The notes under the pieces are model-generated. The model saw only the letters and a program-made list of their open reading frames with translations, was not told the DNA's origin and ran no database searches. 64,000 nt of DNA from Rhizobium sp. FKL33. Lineage in GTDB: Bacteria > Pseudomonadota > Alphaproteobacteria > Rhizobiales > Rhizobiaceae. A program made the translations under genes and the position numbers. Each line of letters opens with the position of its first letter. The stretch's first letter is position 1. Location: the NCBI RefSeq assembly GCF_005222915.1, contig NZ_STFX01000028.1, forward strand, positions 62,001 to 126,000, written 5' to 3'. This document shows positions 9,703 through 19,319 of this stretch, one piece after another.

Positions 9703-10749
9703 TTACACGGCCCGCGGGGTCTTGCCCGAGGACCGGCGCCGCCGGGCCGCCTCTATGGTTTCCCTGATGATCAAACCGGGCGCTTGCGGATTGTCGAAGG
9801 CCATGTCGACCTCGACGACGCGCATGCGGCGAGCCAAATCCTCGGCGCGGCCATGATGGCCGATCAGGCGCACGGCATCCTTGGCGGTGGTGACGATCAC
9901 CAGTTCCTCCCGATCCGCGGTCGACAGAATGTCCTCGATCTCGTCATCGGTCAGATGCTGATGGTCGCCGAAGGAGCGGGTGGCGACCGGATCTGCGCCG
10001 ATGTCGCGGACGGTGCGGAAGAATTTCTCTGGATCTGCGATACCCGCGAAAGCCAGAACCCGCTTGCCCGCGAGGTCGTCAGACTGGCGCGGCGCAATCT
10101 TCGCCTCCATCACCGGCTTGCCGATCCGCGCCGCCAGCCGGATGAAGGGATCGGCGGCGACGCCCTCGCCGACTTTCAGGAGGGCGGTGGCGTATTTCAA
10201 CTGCAACCCCGTGGGCGCGCGCACCGGCCCCGAGGGCACGATGCGGCCATTGCCGATGCCGCGGCGCGCGTCGATCACCATCAGCGCGTAATCGAAATGC
10301 AGCCGCGCGCTCTGAAAACCGTCATCCATGATGATGAGATCGGCGCCTTCGGCGATCAGCCGGTTCGCTCCATCAAGCCGCTTGCGCGCGATCACCGTCA
10401 GGGCGTGCCGGGCGATCAGCAGCGGTTCGTCGCCAACATCACGGGCGCGATGGTGAAGCGGGTCGACGACCGTGGTGCGATCGATGCTGCCGCCATAGCC
10501 GCGGCTCAGCACGCCGGGCTTGAGACCCAGGGCTGTCGCGGCCTTGGCCAGGGCAATGACGGTGGGCGTCTTGCCGGCGCCGCCGACGGTGAAGTTGCCG
10601 ACGCAAACAACAGGAACGGGAAGCGGCGCACGGGCGCCGCGGCGCAGGTTTCGCGCCGCAACGGCCCCATAGATCCAGGAGATCGGCGCGAGCGCCAAGG
10701 CCTCCCATCCGGTCTTCCGCCACCAGAAGGGCGGTGAATCCGATACCAT
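9703..10749 (-). CDS. lpxK: Tetraacyldisaccharide 4'-kinase LpxK
   Basis: This 348-residue peripheral inner-membrane kinase phosphorylates the 4' position of the lipid A disaccharide-1-phosphate to give lipid IVA. It has the hydrophobic N-terminal region (about 17-33), the P-loop GGAGKT at 56-61, [13 protein letters not shown] and the DDGFQ segment typical of the family. ATG at 10749 is taken because LpxK proteins begin with a short PPFWW-like stretch; the frame remains open another 30 codons upstream. It is the last gene of the minus-strand run cysQ, DUF4170, waaA, HAD, lpxK. Confidence 0.96.
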   Translation of the reverse strand: MVSDSPPFWWRKTGWEALALAPISWIYGAVAARNLRRGARAPLPVPVVCVGNFTVGGAGKTPTVIALAKAATALGLKPGVLSRGYGGSIDRTTVVDPLHHRARDVGDEPLLIARHALTVIARKRLDGANRLIAEGADLIIMDDGFQSARLHFDYALMVIDARRGIGNGRIVPSGPVRAPTGLQLKYATALLKVGEGVAADPFIRLAARIGKPVMEAKIAPRQSDDLAGKRVLAFAGIADPEKFFRTVRDIGADPVATRSFGDHQHLTDDEIEDILSTADREELVIVTTAKDAVRLIGHHGRAEDLARRMRVVEVDMAFDNPQAPGLIIRETIEAARRRRSSGKTPRAV

Positions 10750-10872
10750 CGCGTCCGTCCCGCGTCGTCGCGAGACCCTGTCTTTCGCGTTGAAGGTGAT
10801 AAACGACATCAGAGAACGCGAAAAATTCAGGAAAAGCAAGGATAAGCGGTATGAAGGGGGCGATCTTCGCTC

Positions 10873-11592
10873 TCAGAGGCGATCGAGAAGCGCTTCCAGT
10901 TCGTCGATGCTCGCCAGGACATGGTCGGCGTCGGGGGCCAGCGCGTCGCGGCCGCTGGTGCCGGTCAGCACGCCCACGGCGAGACCGGCCTTGGCGTTTT
11001 GCGCCATATGCAGATCATGGGTGTTGTCGCCGACCATGACGATCTCGGATACGGACACGCCCACTTGCCGCGCGAAGCCGTCGATCATGCCGGGACCGGG
11101 CTTCACGCCATGACCGCTGTCATAGCCGGCGATATAGTCGAGCAGCCCGATGACGCCGAGCCGTTCCGCCATCAGGCGGATCGAGGCTTCATTGTCGGAC
11201 GAGGCGACGCCGAGTTTCAGCCCCCTGCCCTTCAGGCGCGAAAACAGCGCCGGAAGATCGGTGACCGGCACGGAATTGGCCGCGCCTTCGAGGAAGAACC
11301 GGTCGAGATGACCGGTCAATTCGTCAGCCTCATAGGGCGAGCCGCCCTGCGCCATGGCTGCGGCGATCTCGCTGGGCGCGGCGGCGGCGAACAGGCTGCC
11401 GGCCGATACTTTGCCGGTCTTGGGGTCCATGCCGCAGATGATCATCAGGCGATCGGCCAGCACCACATCGCCATCGGCGGCGAACAGGCTGGCGCGACGG
11501 TTGATCGGCTCCCAGGTCTTGTCGAAATCGAGAAGCGTGCCGTCCTTATCGAACAGGATCGCGGAAAATCTGGTCATCGTGTCATCCGCCAT
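10873..11592 (-). CDS. HAD-family phosphatase (phosphoglycolate phosphatase-like)
   Basis: This 239-residue HAD hydrolase has motif I DKDGTLLDF near residues 15-23, motif II around ASSDNE, a conserved lysine in GVKPGPGM, and motif III GDNTHDLHMA. It resembles Gph-type phosphatases, but the helical cap gives no clear substrate. Start choice is open: ATG at 11592 overlaps the end of waaA by 11 bp, and ATG at 11577 would leave a short gap. Neither has a strong ribosome site. Its place between waaA and lpxK suggests cotranscription with lipid A genes, not necessarily a role in that pathway. Confidence 0.85.
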   Translation of the reverse strand: MADDTMTRFSAILFDKDGTLLDFDKTWEPINRRASLFAADGDVVLADRLMIICGMDPKTGKVSAGSLFAAAAPSEIAAAMAQGGSPYEADELTGHLDRFFLEGAANSVPVTDLPALFSRLKGRGLKLGVASSDNEASIRLMAERLGVIGLLDYIAGYDSGHGVKPGPGMIDGFARQVGVSVSEIVMVGDNTHDLHMAQNAKAGLAVGVLTGTSGRDALAPDADHVLASIDELEALLDRL

Positions 11593-12904
11593 TGGCGCTG
11601 GCGCGCGGCATCAGCCGCGCCTTCATGGTCAAAGGATTGATATAGGGCTCCAGCCCGCGCAGCGTCGCCGAGAGCGCGCCCCGCATCTGATGCACCGTCT
11701 GGAGACCGGCGTCGATCATCTGGTGACGCGCCGGTTCGTTGGTGATCAGATAATAGACGCCCTTGGCCAGCATTTCCGTGTCTCGCACCATGCGGGCGGA
11801 GCCGTTGCGCGCCAGCATCTGGTAGCTCTCCCGGAAATTGCCGACATGGCCGCCCGACAACACCGCACAGCCCATCATCGCCGGCTCCAGCGGGTTCTGT
11901 CCGCCTTCCGCCGTCAGCGAGCGTCCCACGAACGCCACCTCGGTTAGTTGCAGATAAAGGCTCATCTCGCCGATCGTGTCGCCGAGATAGACGTCGGTGT
12001 CGGCGGAAATCTGTTCGCCGCGGCTGCGTCGCGCCACCGCCAGGCCCTGCTCTTTGAACATCGCTTCGATGTCGTCGCCGCGTTCCGGATGACGCGGAAC
12101 GACGATGCTGAGGAGATCGAGGCGCGATTTCAGCGCCTTGTGCACCTGTCCGGCCGCTTTTTCCTCGCCATCGAAGGTGGAGATGGCTGCCCAGGTCGGC
12201 CGGCCGCCGATCTGCTGGCGCAGGCGCATGAGAGCAGACGCATCGGCCTCCGGCATGTCGCTGTCAGCCTTCAGATTGCCCGACACCAGCACCGGCAGGG
12301 CGCCTAGATCCTGGAATCGGCTGGCGTCGAGTTCGGATTGGGCGATCACCAGCGCGAGGTTTTCGAACAATGTCGAGGCGACGTTCGGAAATGACGACCA
12401 GCGGCGGAACGAGCGATCCGACATGCGCGCATTGACGAGAATCTGCGGAATATGGCGCTTGCCGAGCGCCATGATCGTGTTGGGCCAGATCTCGGATTCG
12501 GCGAACAGAGCGAGATCCGGCTGCCAATAATCGAGGAACCGGTCGACCACCGTCTTGAGATCGAGCGGCACATATTGATGGATCACATAGCCGGCCAGGC
12601 GAGCATTCGCGACCGTCGCCGACGTGACGGTGCCGGTGGTCAGGAGCACCGTGATGCCGCGCCGCGAGATTTCCTTGATCAGCGGAACCATGGCGTTGGT
12701 TTCGCCGACGCTCGCGGCGTGGACCCAGACCAACGGACCTTCCGGACGCGCCGCGCTCGCATAGCCATAGCGCTCCGAGCGGCGCGCGCGCTCTTCCTTG
12801 CCGCGCGCCGAACGAATGGCGACAAGCGTGTTGATCGCCGGATAGGCGACCACGCCCGCCCAGCGGTAGGCCCAGAGGGCCGCCCGAGCGCGGAGGCTGC
12901 TCAT
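11582..12904 (-). CDS. waaA: 3-deoxy-D-manno-octulosonic acid (Kdo) transferase WaaA
   Basis: This 440-residue GT30 glycosyltransferase adds Kdo to lipid IVA at the inner membrane. Diagnostic segments are WVHAASVGE (acceptor site), LLTTGT, FAESEIWPN, ILVNARMSDRS, the nucleotide-sugar region VPRHPERG, FVGRSL and GGQNPLEPA. The N-terminal part (about 8-25) is a membrane anchor. ATG at 12904 follows AGGGAAC; a longer frame upstream has no support. It overlaps the HAD gene and is followed by lpxK, so two successive lipid A steps are encoded together. Confidence 0.96.
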   Translation of the reverse strand: MSSLRARAALWAYRWAGVVAYPAINTLVAIRSARGKEERARRSERYGYASAARPEGPLVWVHAASVGETNAMVPLIKEISRRGITVLLTTGTVTSATVANARLAGYVIHQYVPLDLKTVVDRFLDYWQPDLALFAESEIWPNTIMALGKRHIPQILVNARMSDRSFRRWSSFPNVASTLFENLALVIAQSELDASRFQDLGALPVLVSGNLKADSDMPEADASALMRLRQQIGGRPTWAAISTFDGEEKAAGQVHKALKSRLDLLSIVVPRHPERGDDIEAMFKEQGLAVARRSRGEQISADTDVYLGDTIGEMSLYLQLTEVAFVGRSLTAEGGQNPLEPAMMGCAVLSGGHVGNFRESYQMLARNGSARMVRDTEMLAKGVYYLITNEPARHQMIDAGLQTVHQMRGALSATLRGLEPYINPLTMKARLMPRASANGG

Positions 12905-12927
12905 GCGCCTGTTCCCTTGATCATCCG

Positions 12928-13164
12928 TCAGCCCTGGGACGGCTCGAGGAGACGGTGCAGATGCACGATGAAATAGCGCATATGGGCGTTGTCCACCGTT
13001 TGCTGGGCCTTGGACTTCCAAGCCGTCAACGCCGAAGCGTAATCCGGATAGATGCCGACGATATCAAGTTCGTCGAGGTTCTTGAACTCGGTCGCGCCAA
13101 GCGTGGTGAGTTCGCCGCCGAAAACCAGGTGAAGGAGTTGCTTGGAGCCCGCTGCGTCGGACAT
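12928..13164 (-). CDS. DUF4170 family small protein
   Basis: This 78-residue soluble protein includes LLHLVFGGELTTLG, LDIVGIYPDYASALTAWK and the ending HMRYFIVHLHRLLEP, matching the alphaproteobacterial DUF4170 family. In this order these genes commonly lie between an inositol-monophosphatase-like gene and waaA, as here. Function is not established. The AAGGAAG ahead of ATG 13164 supports the start. It lies 23 bp before waaA on the same strand. Confidence 0.88.
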   Translation of the reverse strand: MSDAAGSKQLLHLVFGGELTTLGATEFKNLDELDIVGIYPDYASALTAWKSKAQQTVDNAHMRYFIVHLHRLLEPSQG

Positions 13165-13293
13165 GGATGCTTCCTTTTCTTATTGAGTTCTTTTGGACAG
13201 ATTGGATAGGCACGAGGACATGGAATTGCGGCAATCCGATGCAAAGTCAATGGAGACATGGCCGGATTCACGCGCCATCCCGTGCTGAGTCTC

Positions 13294-14079
13294 TCAGGTG
13301 GACAGCGCGTCGATGACCTGACGATGCAAATCGGCCCGCGCCGCGACCAGCAGTCCATGGCTTGTGTCCGGCCTGTTGTAGACTATGGCTTTGCCGGCGG
13401 CATCGCTCAGGACCCCGCCGGCATTGGCGAGAATGAGTTCGGCGGCGGCGAGATCCCAGTCATGGGCGTCCGGCTTGACCAGGGTCGCATCCAGCCGCCC
13501 GTCGGCGATCATCGCCAGGCGATAGGCAAGCGAGGGAATGCGGCCGACCTTGTCGGTGCGGGCGCGCAGATCTGCATTGAGACGCCCCATTACGTCGTCG
13601 GCGGCGCTGACCGTGAATCGCCCTCCGGCGGCGCCTGCCGCCACTTCGATCGACTTGCCGTTTTTCTCGGAGCGGCCGCCGGCGTCGGCGAGATAGAGTT
13701 CTTCGAGCGCAGGCGCAAAGAGCACGCCCGCCACGGGTCGCCCGTCTTCCACCACCGCAGCGCTCACCGCCCAGGTTTCGCGTCCATTCATGAAGGCGCG
13801 CGTGCCGTCGATCGGGTCGATGACGAAAACGCGAGGCGCGCCGAGGCGCGAGACATCATCCTCACTCTCTTCCGACAGCCAGCCATAATCCGGCCGAGCG
13901 GCGAGGAGACGCGTCTTCAGAACATCGTTGGCGGCATGATCAGCAGCGGTGACCGGCGAAGCGCCGCCATTCTTCCAGAACACCTCGACATCATTGCGGA
14001 AGAAGCCGAGCGCGACGCGACCGGCAGCCAAAGCCGCTTCGCGCAGAAGCTCCAGATCATCTGCATGGGAAAATGTCAA
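13294..14079 (-). CDS. cysQ: 3'(2'),5'-bisphosphate nucleotidase CysQ (inositol monophosphatase family)
   Basis: This 261-residue magnesium-dependent phosphatase most likely removes the 3' phosphate from PAP, the by-product of sulfate activation. Metal-site motifs are SEESEDD, PIDGTRAFMNG and DAHDWDLAAAE. The start appears to be TTG at 14079 (MTFSHADDLELL), since no nearby ATG or GTG is in frame. It lies 13 bp after pmbA on the same strand. An inositol-1-phosphatase activity cannot be excluded from sequence, but the EESEDD and WDLAA context is CysQ-like. Confidence 0.88.
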   Translation of the reverse strand: MTFSHADDLELLREAALAAGRVALGFFRNDVEVFWKNGGASPVTAADHAANDVLKTRLLAARPDYGWLSEESEDDVSRLGAPRVFVIDPIDGTRAFMNGRETWAVSAAVVEDGRPVAGVLFAPALEELYLADAGGRSEKNGKSIEVAAGAAGGRFTVSAADDVMGRLNADLRARTDKVGRIPSLAYRLAMIADGRLDATLVKPDAHDWDLAAAELILANAGGVLSDAAGKAIVYNRPDTSHGLLVAARADLHRQVIDALST

Positions 14080-14092
14080 AGGACCGTCACTT

Positions 14093-15439
14093 TCACTTTC
14101 CGGCGATCGTCATGTTTTCGATCAGCACGGTTGGGGCCGCCACGCCATATTTGCGATCGATGTCGTTGGCCGGGACCATCGTCAGGAACATGTCCTTCAT
14201 GTTCGAGGCTATGGTGACTTCTGAGACCGGATAGGTCAGTTCGCCATTCTCGATCCAGAAACCGGAAGCGCCGCGCGAATATTCCCCGGTCACCAGATTG
14301 GCGCCGTGGCCGATCATCTCGGTGACGTAAAACCCCGACGTCACGCCCTTGATCAGATCCTCAGGCGAGACCTCGCCGGGCTCGAGCGCCAGATTGGTGG
14401 AGGACGGAGACACGGAATTGCCGCCGCGGACCCCACGGCCGTTTGTCTTGAGGCCGAGCTCGCGGGCAGCCGAGGTGGCAAGGAACCAGTGGTTCAAAAC
14501 GCCGTCTTCCACCATGATCATGGCGTCGCCGCGCACGCCTTCGCCATCGAACGGCCGCGACGACGATCCTTTGTGGATCAACGGGTTGTCGGTGATGTTG
14601 AGGCCGCGGGCCAGGATCTGCTGACCCATCTTGTCCTTGAGGAACGAGGTCTTCCGGGCGATCGCCGCGCCGTTGATGGCGGAGGCGATATGGCCGACGA
14701 GACCGCGGGAGACGCGCGGATCGTAAATGACGGTGAGGCCTGCGCCGGTGTCGGCCTTGCGCGGGTTGAGGCGTCGGACGGCCCGTTCACCGGCCTTGCG
14801 GCCGATCTCTTCGGCCGCGTCGAGATCGGCGAAATGCAGGCGGCTGTCGCCCTCGTAATCGCGCTGCATATTGACGCCTTCGCCAGCGATGGCGCTGACG
14901 CCGCGGCCGAAGCGGGTGGCCATATAGGAGCCGGAAAAGCCGTGCGACGTCACCAACACCAGCCCGCCCATGGAGGCGGAAGCGCCCGCGCCGCTCGAAT
15001 TGGTGACACCGGGCACGGCGAGCGCCGCCGCTTCGGCGGCAAGCGCCGCATCGGTCAGTTGCGCGGAATCGACCTCGGTGGGATCGAAAAGACCGAGATC
15101 AAGCGCATCGCGGGCGAGATCGGCTTCGTCGGCCAGGCAGGCGAACGGGTCTTCCGGCGAGGCCTTGGCCATCGCCACGGCCCGTTCGGCCAGCGTCTTG
15201 AGGTCGAAGCCGGGATTGGCCGACACGCTCGCTACGCGTTTTCCGAGGAAGACGCGTAGCGAGAAATCATCGCTTTCGGAGGATTCGACGCCCTCGACCT
15301 TGCCGAGGCGGACCGAGACCGACCGGGAGCGGGAGCGGACGACCACGGCGTCGGCAGCGTCGGCGCCCGCCTTGCGGGCGAGGTCGACGAGTTCGGATGC
15401 GCGGTCGAGGAGATGACGGGAATCAATGGGCTCTTGCAT
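14093..15439 (-). CDS. pmbA: TldD/PmbA family protein (TldE/PmbA-type protease subunit)
   Basis: This 448-residue protein matches PmbA (TldE), the partner of the metalloprotease TldD that matures small peptides such as microcin B17 and degrades some antitoxins. Family marks are the N-terminal helix ASELVDLARKAGADAADAVV, the strand SVRLGKVEGVESSESD, VIYDPRVSRGLVGH, and the late RGVRGGNSVSPSSTNL and YSRGASGFWIENGEL. TldE lacks the HExxH site, and none is seen here. ATG at 15439 has AGAAAGG upstream. No tldD gene lies in the window. Confidence 0.92.
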   Translation of the reverse strand: MQEPIDSRHLLDRASELVDLARKAGADAADAVVVRSRSRSVSVRLGKVEGVESSESDDFSLRVFLGKRVASVSANPGFDLKTLAERAVAMAKASPEDPFACLADEADLARDALDLGLFDPTEVDSAQLTDAALAAEAAALAVPGVTNSSGAGASASMGGLVLVTSHGFSGSYMATRFGRGVSAIAGEGVNMQRDYEGDSRLHFADLDAAEEIGRKAGERAVRRLNPRKADTGAGLTVIYDPRVSRGLVGHIASAINGAAIARKTSFLKDKMGQQILARGLNITDNPLIHKGSSSRPFDGEGVRGDAMIMVEDGVLNHWFLATSAARELGLKTNGRGVRGGNSVSPSSTNLALEPGEVSPEDLIKGVTSGFYVTEMIGHGANLVTGEYSRGASGFWIENGELTYPVSEVTIASNMKDMFLTMVPANDIDRKYGVAAPTVLIENMTIAGK

Positions 15440-15569
15440 GGTCGGCCTTTCTGCTCCGCTCCATTTATGGCGCTGATTCAAAATCATCAAGGGTTGGCAG
15501 GCTTATCTTGACGGGGAAGCGGCCTGCCCGGCTATATGGCGGCAACGAATCCGGAACTGGACCCCATTC

Positions 15570-17336
15570 ATGAGCCAATCCCATGCCGTCATCAGCGAAG
15601 CGCTGCTCCTTCTGGGCGCCGCTGTCGTCTCCGCGCCGCTGTTCAAGCGGCTGGGGCTCGGCACCGTGCTCGGCTATCTGGCGGCGGGCGTCCTGATCGG
15701 CCCGGTGCTCAACCACATCACCGACGGCGAAGAGATCCTGTCTTTCGCAGAACTGGGCGTGGTGTTCCTGCTGTTCATCATCGGGCTCGAGTTGAAGCCG
15801 GCGCGATTGTGGCAGATGCGGCGCGACATTTTCGGGCTCGGCAGCGCGCAGGTGTTGATCTCCGGCGCCGTTCTCAGCTCGCTCGTTCACTGGGCCGGCC
15901 TTCTTGGCTGGCAAGGCGCCATTGTCGCCGGCTTCGGCCTCGCGCTGTCCTCGACTGCGTTCGCGCTGCAGATCCTGGAAGAGCGCAGCGACCTCAACAC
16001 CGCGCATGGACAGCGCGCATTCTCCATCCTGCTCTTCCAGGACATCGCCATCGTGCCGCTTCTGGCGCTGACGAGCTTCATCGCGCCAGACAGCGGCGAG
16101 AGTTTCACCTGGACCGGCGCCGCCATCGCGATCGGCTCGGTGGGGGCGCTTATTCTTGCAGGTCGGTTCCTGCTGACACCGCTCTTCCAGATCATCGGTC
16201 GCACCGGCGCCCGCGAGGCGATGATCGCCGCGGCCCTTTTCGTGGTGCTGGGCGCCGGCGCTCTGATGGAGCTTGCCGGTCTCTCCATGGCCATGGGCGC
16301 CTTTCTCGCTGGACTGATGCTGGCGGAATCGTCCTTCCGACATGAACTGGAAGCGGATATCGAGCCGTTCCGCGGCATTCTGCTCGGCCTGTTCTTCATG
16401 GCGGTCGGCCTGTCGCTCGATCTCAACGTCGTTCTCAACAACTGGCTGCTCATCCTGATCAGCGTGCCGGTGATCATGAGCGTCAAGGCGGCGACGATCT
16501 ATGCGCTCTGCCGCATCGGACGCTCATCCTACAATGACAGCGCCCGCATCGGTTTCCTGCTGTCGCAGGGCGGAGAGTTCGGCTTCGTGCTATTCACGAC
16601 GGCGGCGGGCGCGGCGGTGTTTCCGCAGAGTTCGGCCTCGCTGCTGATCGCTATCGTCACCGTCACCATGGCGCTGACGCCCCTGGTCGCTGCGCTTCCG
16701 AAGCTGATCGTCCGGAGCGAACGCCGCGAGGAATTGGAAGAGGATTTCGAAGGCGCGGGGGCGGAAGTCTTCATCATCGGTTTTTCGCGCTTCGCCCAGA
16801 TCGCCGCGCAGATCCTTCTTGCCGCCGGTCGGGAGGTGACGATCATCGATCACTCAGCCGATCGCATCCGGCAGGCGTCCCGCTTCGGTTTCCGGATCTA
16901 TTTCGGCGACGGCACGCGCAAGGATGTGCTGGTGTCGGCCGGCATCGAGAAGGCCAAGATCATCGCCATCTGCACCCATAACCGCGACATCACCGACCGC
17001 ATCGTCGATCTCGTGCAGTCGGAATATCCTGACGCCAAGATCTTCGTGCGCTCCTACGATCGCGTTCACAGCCTGTCGCTCCTGGCCAAGGGCGTGGACT
17101 ACGAATTGCGCGAGACGCTGGAGTCCGGCCTTCTGTTCGGCCAGAAGACGCTCGAAGCCCTGGGCATGACGGAGGCGGACGCCGCAGCCATCAAGGACGA
17201 TATCCGCAAGCGCGATGAAATGCGTCTCGCCATTCAGGCGCAGGACGGCATTTCCGCCGGCCGGGAAATGCTGTATTCGAACCAGCCTGTGCAGCCCGAG
17301 CCGCTGATCAAGCCCCGGCATGAAGCCGCGGAATGA
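15570..17336 (+). CDS. Kef-type potassium/proton antiporter (CPA2) with RCK domain
   Basis: This 588-residue protein has about 12 membrane segments of the CPA2 exchanger family (residues about 6-375; LGYLAAGVLIGP, FLLFIIGLELKP, GFGLALSSTAFALQ), followed by a TrkA-N/RCK regulatory domain from about 395 and a short tail. The Rossmann loop reads IGFSRFAQ, where most KefB/KefC have GxGxxG, so nucleotide binding may be altered. Proteins of this family move K+ out against H+, often under glutathione-adduct control. No KefF/KefG ancillary gene is adjacent. It stands alone, divergent from pmbA. Confidence 0.9.
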   Translation: MSQSHAVISEALLLLGAAVVSAPLFKRLGLGTVLGYLAAGVLIGPVLNHITDGEEILSFAELGVVFLLFIIGLELKPARLWQMRRDIFGLGSAQVLISGAVLSSLVHWAGLLGWQGAIVAGFGLALSSTAFALQILEERSDLNTAHGQRAFSILLFQDIAIVPLLALTSFIAPDSGESFTWTGAAIAIGSVGALILAGRFLLTPLFQIIGRTGAREAMIAAALFVVLGAGALMELAGLSMAMGAFLAGLMLAESSFRHELEADIEPFRGILLGLFFMAVGLSLDLNVVLNNWLLILISVPVIMSVKAATIYALCRIGRSSYNDSARIGFLLSQGGEFGFVLFTTAAGAAVFPQSSASLLIAIVTVTMALTPLVAALPKLIVRSERREELEEDFEGAGAEVFIIGFSRFAQIAAQILLAAGREVTIIDHSADRIRQASRFGFRIYFGDGTRKDVLVSAGIEKAKIIAICTHNRDITDRIVDLVQSEYPDAKIFVRSYDRVHSLSLLAKGVDYELRETLESGLLFGQKTLEALGMTEADAAAIKDDIRKRDEMRLAIQAQDGISAGREMLYSNQPVQPEPLIKPRHEAAE

Positions 17337-17578
17337 CACTGATCGCGATAAATACATGATATTTTTCCGCTTTTCATGCGCTCCATCGCATTTGATTAAA
17401 CTCGGATTAATCTTCCTATGACAATCGTTCAGGTCTTGAAATGATCATGGGCGTCGGCGAAAGCCGATGCGGCGCGGGTTCTGATCGCCGGCTGGGGCGA
17501 TCGGGAGGAGAACCAGCCAAAGCCCGTTCAGGCGTCGCCAGCATGCATCGATAATACCGCCGCCAGCGGGAGCCTGAA

Positions 17579-19210
17579 ATGGACGATGCCCCGTCCTTCG
17601 ACGCCGTTCTGCAATGCAATTTGCTCGAGATATTCTGCGAGGGTCTCGGCGCGGCCCTTTTCGTGACCGACAGGCTCGACAATATCGCCTTCGCCAGCGT
17701 GCGCCTGCTGCATTATTTTCCAATGCCCGAAAGCGTCATCCGGCCCGGCTCTCGCGTCCGCGATTTTTATGCCGCCCTCTATGACGCCGGCTGCCGGTTC
17801 GGCGCGCAACAGGCCCATAAGGATGTTCCGAAAGAAGACTGGGTGAGCGACCGCGTCGCAACCGGCTGGAAAGAACGCGTCGACAAGATCGAGCACGGCC
17901 CCGGCGATCGCTGGTTCCACGTGGTCAGCCGCCGCTTTTCCTCCGGTCTGGGCCTCACGGTGCTGCAGGACGTGACCGAATACAAGAAGAAAGAACGCAT
18001 CTGGAACGCGGATAAGGAGCGGGTGAGGCTCACCGAGGAAATACTCGATGCTCTGCCGATCGGCGTCGCCGTCAAGGATCGCAACCTGAACTACGCCGCC
18101 GTCAACAAGCGCTTTTCGGAACTGTTCGACCTCAAGCCGGAACGTTTGATCGGCAGATCTGTCTGGGACATTTTCGCGCCCAAGGTCGCCGGCGCTCTCG
18201 AGGAAGCCAACTGGAAACTCCTCAGCAGCGGCGAAGACCAGACATCGATCGTCGAGATCCGCAGTGGTGACGACGCATCCTCCCGCATCCAGCATCGTTC
18301 CCGGCGGATCGGGCGACCGGGAGCGCATTACATCGTCATGACATTCGAGACGACGCCCGAAGCTGAAATCAATCCGGCCATCGTCGCCGACGCAAGCACC
18401 ATCCTCGAGAGCGCGCGGGACCCTGCCCTCAATGCGCGCGCGCAATCCGATCAATCGCTGCGGGTGGCGCTCGCCACCACGCGCTCGGTGGATGAGGCCC
18501 GCTATATCGCAAACGCCGCAGATATCGGCGTGGAACTGTGCATCATCCGGTCACCGACCGAGCTCGACAAATTCCTGCCTGCGCTGGACGCGGCAGGAAT
18601 CCGGCTCGACCTCATTCTGCTCGACGAAAGCGCGGTGCATTTCGCCCCTATCGCGACCAATGGCAGGACGCCGGTTCGCGTCCTGTCCTCCGTCAACGCG
18701 TTGATGAGCGATCTCGCGCTGTTTCTCGCCGCGCGCGAACGGCGCCAGGAGGGCGAAGACAGCGATGCGCTTGCGACACCGGCGCCAGACCAACCGATCG
18801 ACGTGCTGGCCGTAGAGGATCGCGAGGTCAACCGGCTGGCTTTGGCGCAGATTCTCGACAGCCTGGGCCTGAGTTACGCGCTGGCGGAGACAGGCCAGGC
18901 TGCTCTCGTGGTGCTGGCTCAACGTAAGATCGGGCTGGCGCTCGTGGACACGACGCTGCCGGACATGAGCCTCGGCGACTTCATGAAAAAAGCGCGCGCC
19001 CTGCAGGCCGAGACGCCTTTTCTTGCCATGCCGCCGCCTTCGGCGCAGGAGAATATTCCCGAATTACACGAGGCCGGTTTCCTCGACGTGGCGGTCAAGC
19101 CGATCAGTCCCGAGAGCATCGGTCCCCTGCTGGAGCGCCATTACGCACCCCGCGGCGCCGCAGGAAATCGGCCGGCCAAATCGCCATTCCATGCGAGATC
19201 GGCGGGATAA
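17579..19210 (+). CDS. PAS-domain protein with C-terminal receiver-like domains
   Basis: This 543-residue soluble protein has a first PAS-like region (about 12-135), a second PAS domain (about 150-265, starting EILDALPIGVAVKDRNLNYAAVN), a receiver-like fold without clear acceptor residues (about 290-395), and a more complete C-terminal receiver (about 405-515). The last has an acidic pair in VEDREVNR, Asp in LALVDTTLPD and Lys in VAVKPIS, but Met-Pro where Thr/Ser-Ala is usual. There is no HisKA, HATPase, GGDEF or EAL domain, so output must be through partners. GGGAG stands 8 nt before ATG 17579. The GGDEF-EAL gene follows 109 bp downstream on the same strand, which suggests shared signalling. 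Confidence 0.8.
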   Translation: MDDAPSFDAVLQCNLLEIFCEGLGAALFVTDRLDNIAFASVRLLHYFPMPESVIRPGSRVRDFYAALYDAGCRFGAQQAHKDVPKEDWVSDRVATGWKERVDKIEHGPGDRWFHVVSRRFSSGLGLTVLQDVTEYKKKERIWNADKERVRLTEEILDALPIGVAVKDRNLNYAAVNKRFSELFDLKPERLIGRSVWDIFAPKVAGALEEANWKLLSSGEDQTSIVEIRSGDDASSRIQHRSRRIGRPGAHYIVMTFETTPEAEINPAIVADASTILESARDPALNARAQSDQSLRVALATTRSVDEARYIANAADIGVELCIIRSPTELDKFLPALDAAGIRLDLILLDESAVHFAPIATNGRTPVRVLSSVNALMSDLALFLAARERRQEGEDSDALATPAPDQPIDVLAVEDREVNRLALAQILDSLGLSYALAETGQAALVVLAQRKIGLALVDTTLPDMSLGDFMKKARALQAETPFLAMPPPSAQENIPELHEAGFLDVAVKPISPESIGPLLERHYAPRGAAGNRPAKSPFHARSAG

Positions 19211-19319
19211 ACCGCAATTGTCGGCAGTAAGGCGAAAATCCACGGAAAGCCGGAGGTGTTTCTTAACACTTCAACGGCAGTCTGAATTCAACAGGGGCGT
19301 ATAGAAGCAGGACACACTA

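Noticed and set aside
8899-10737. 612-codon open frame on the plus strand
   Set aside because: Runs antisense through the omptin-like gene and lpxK, both of which have clear motifs.
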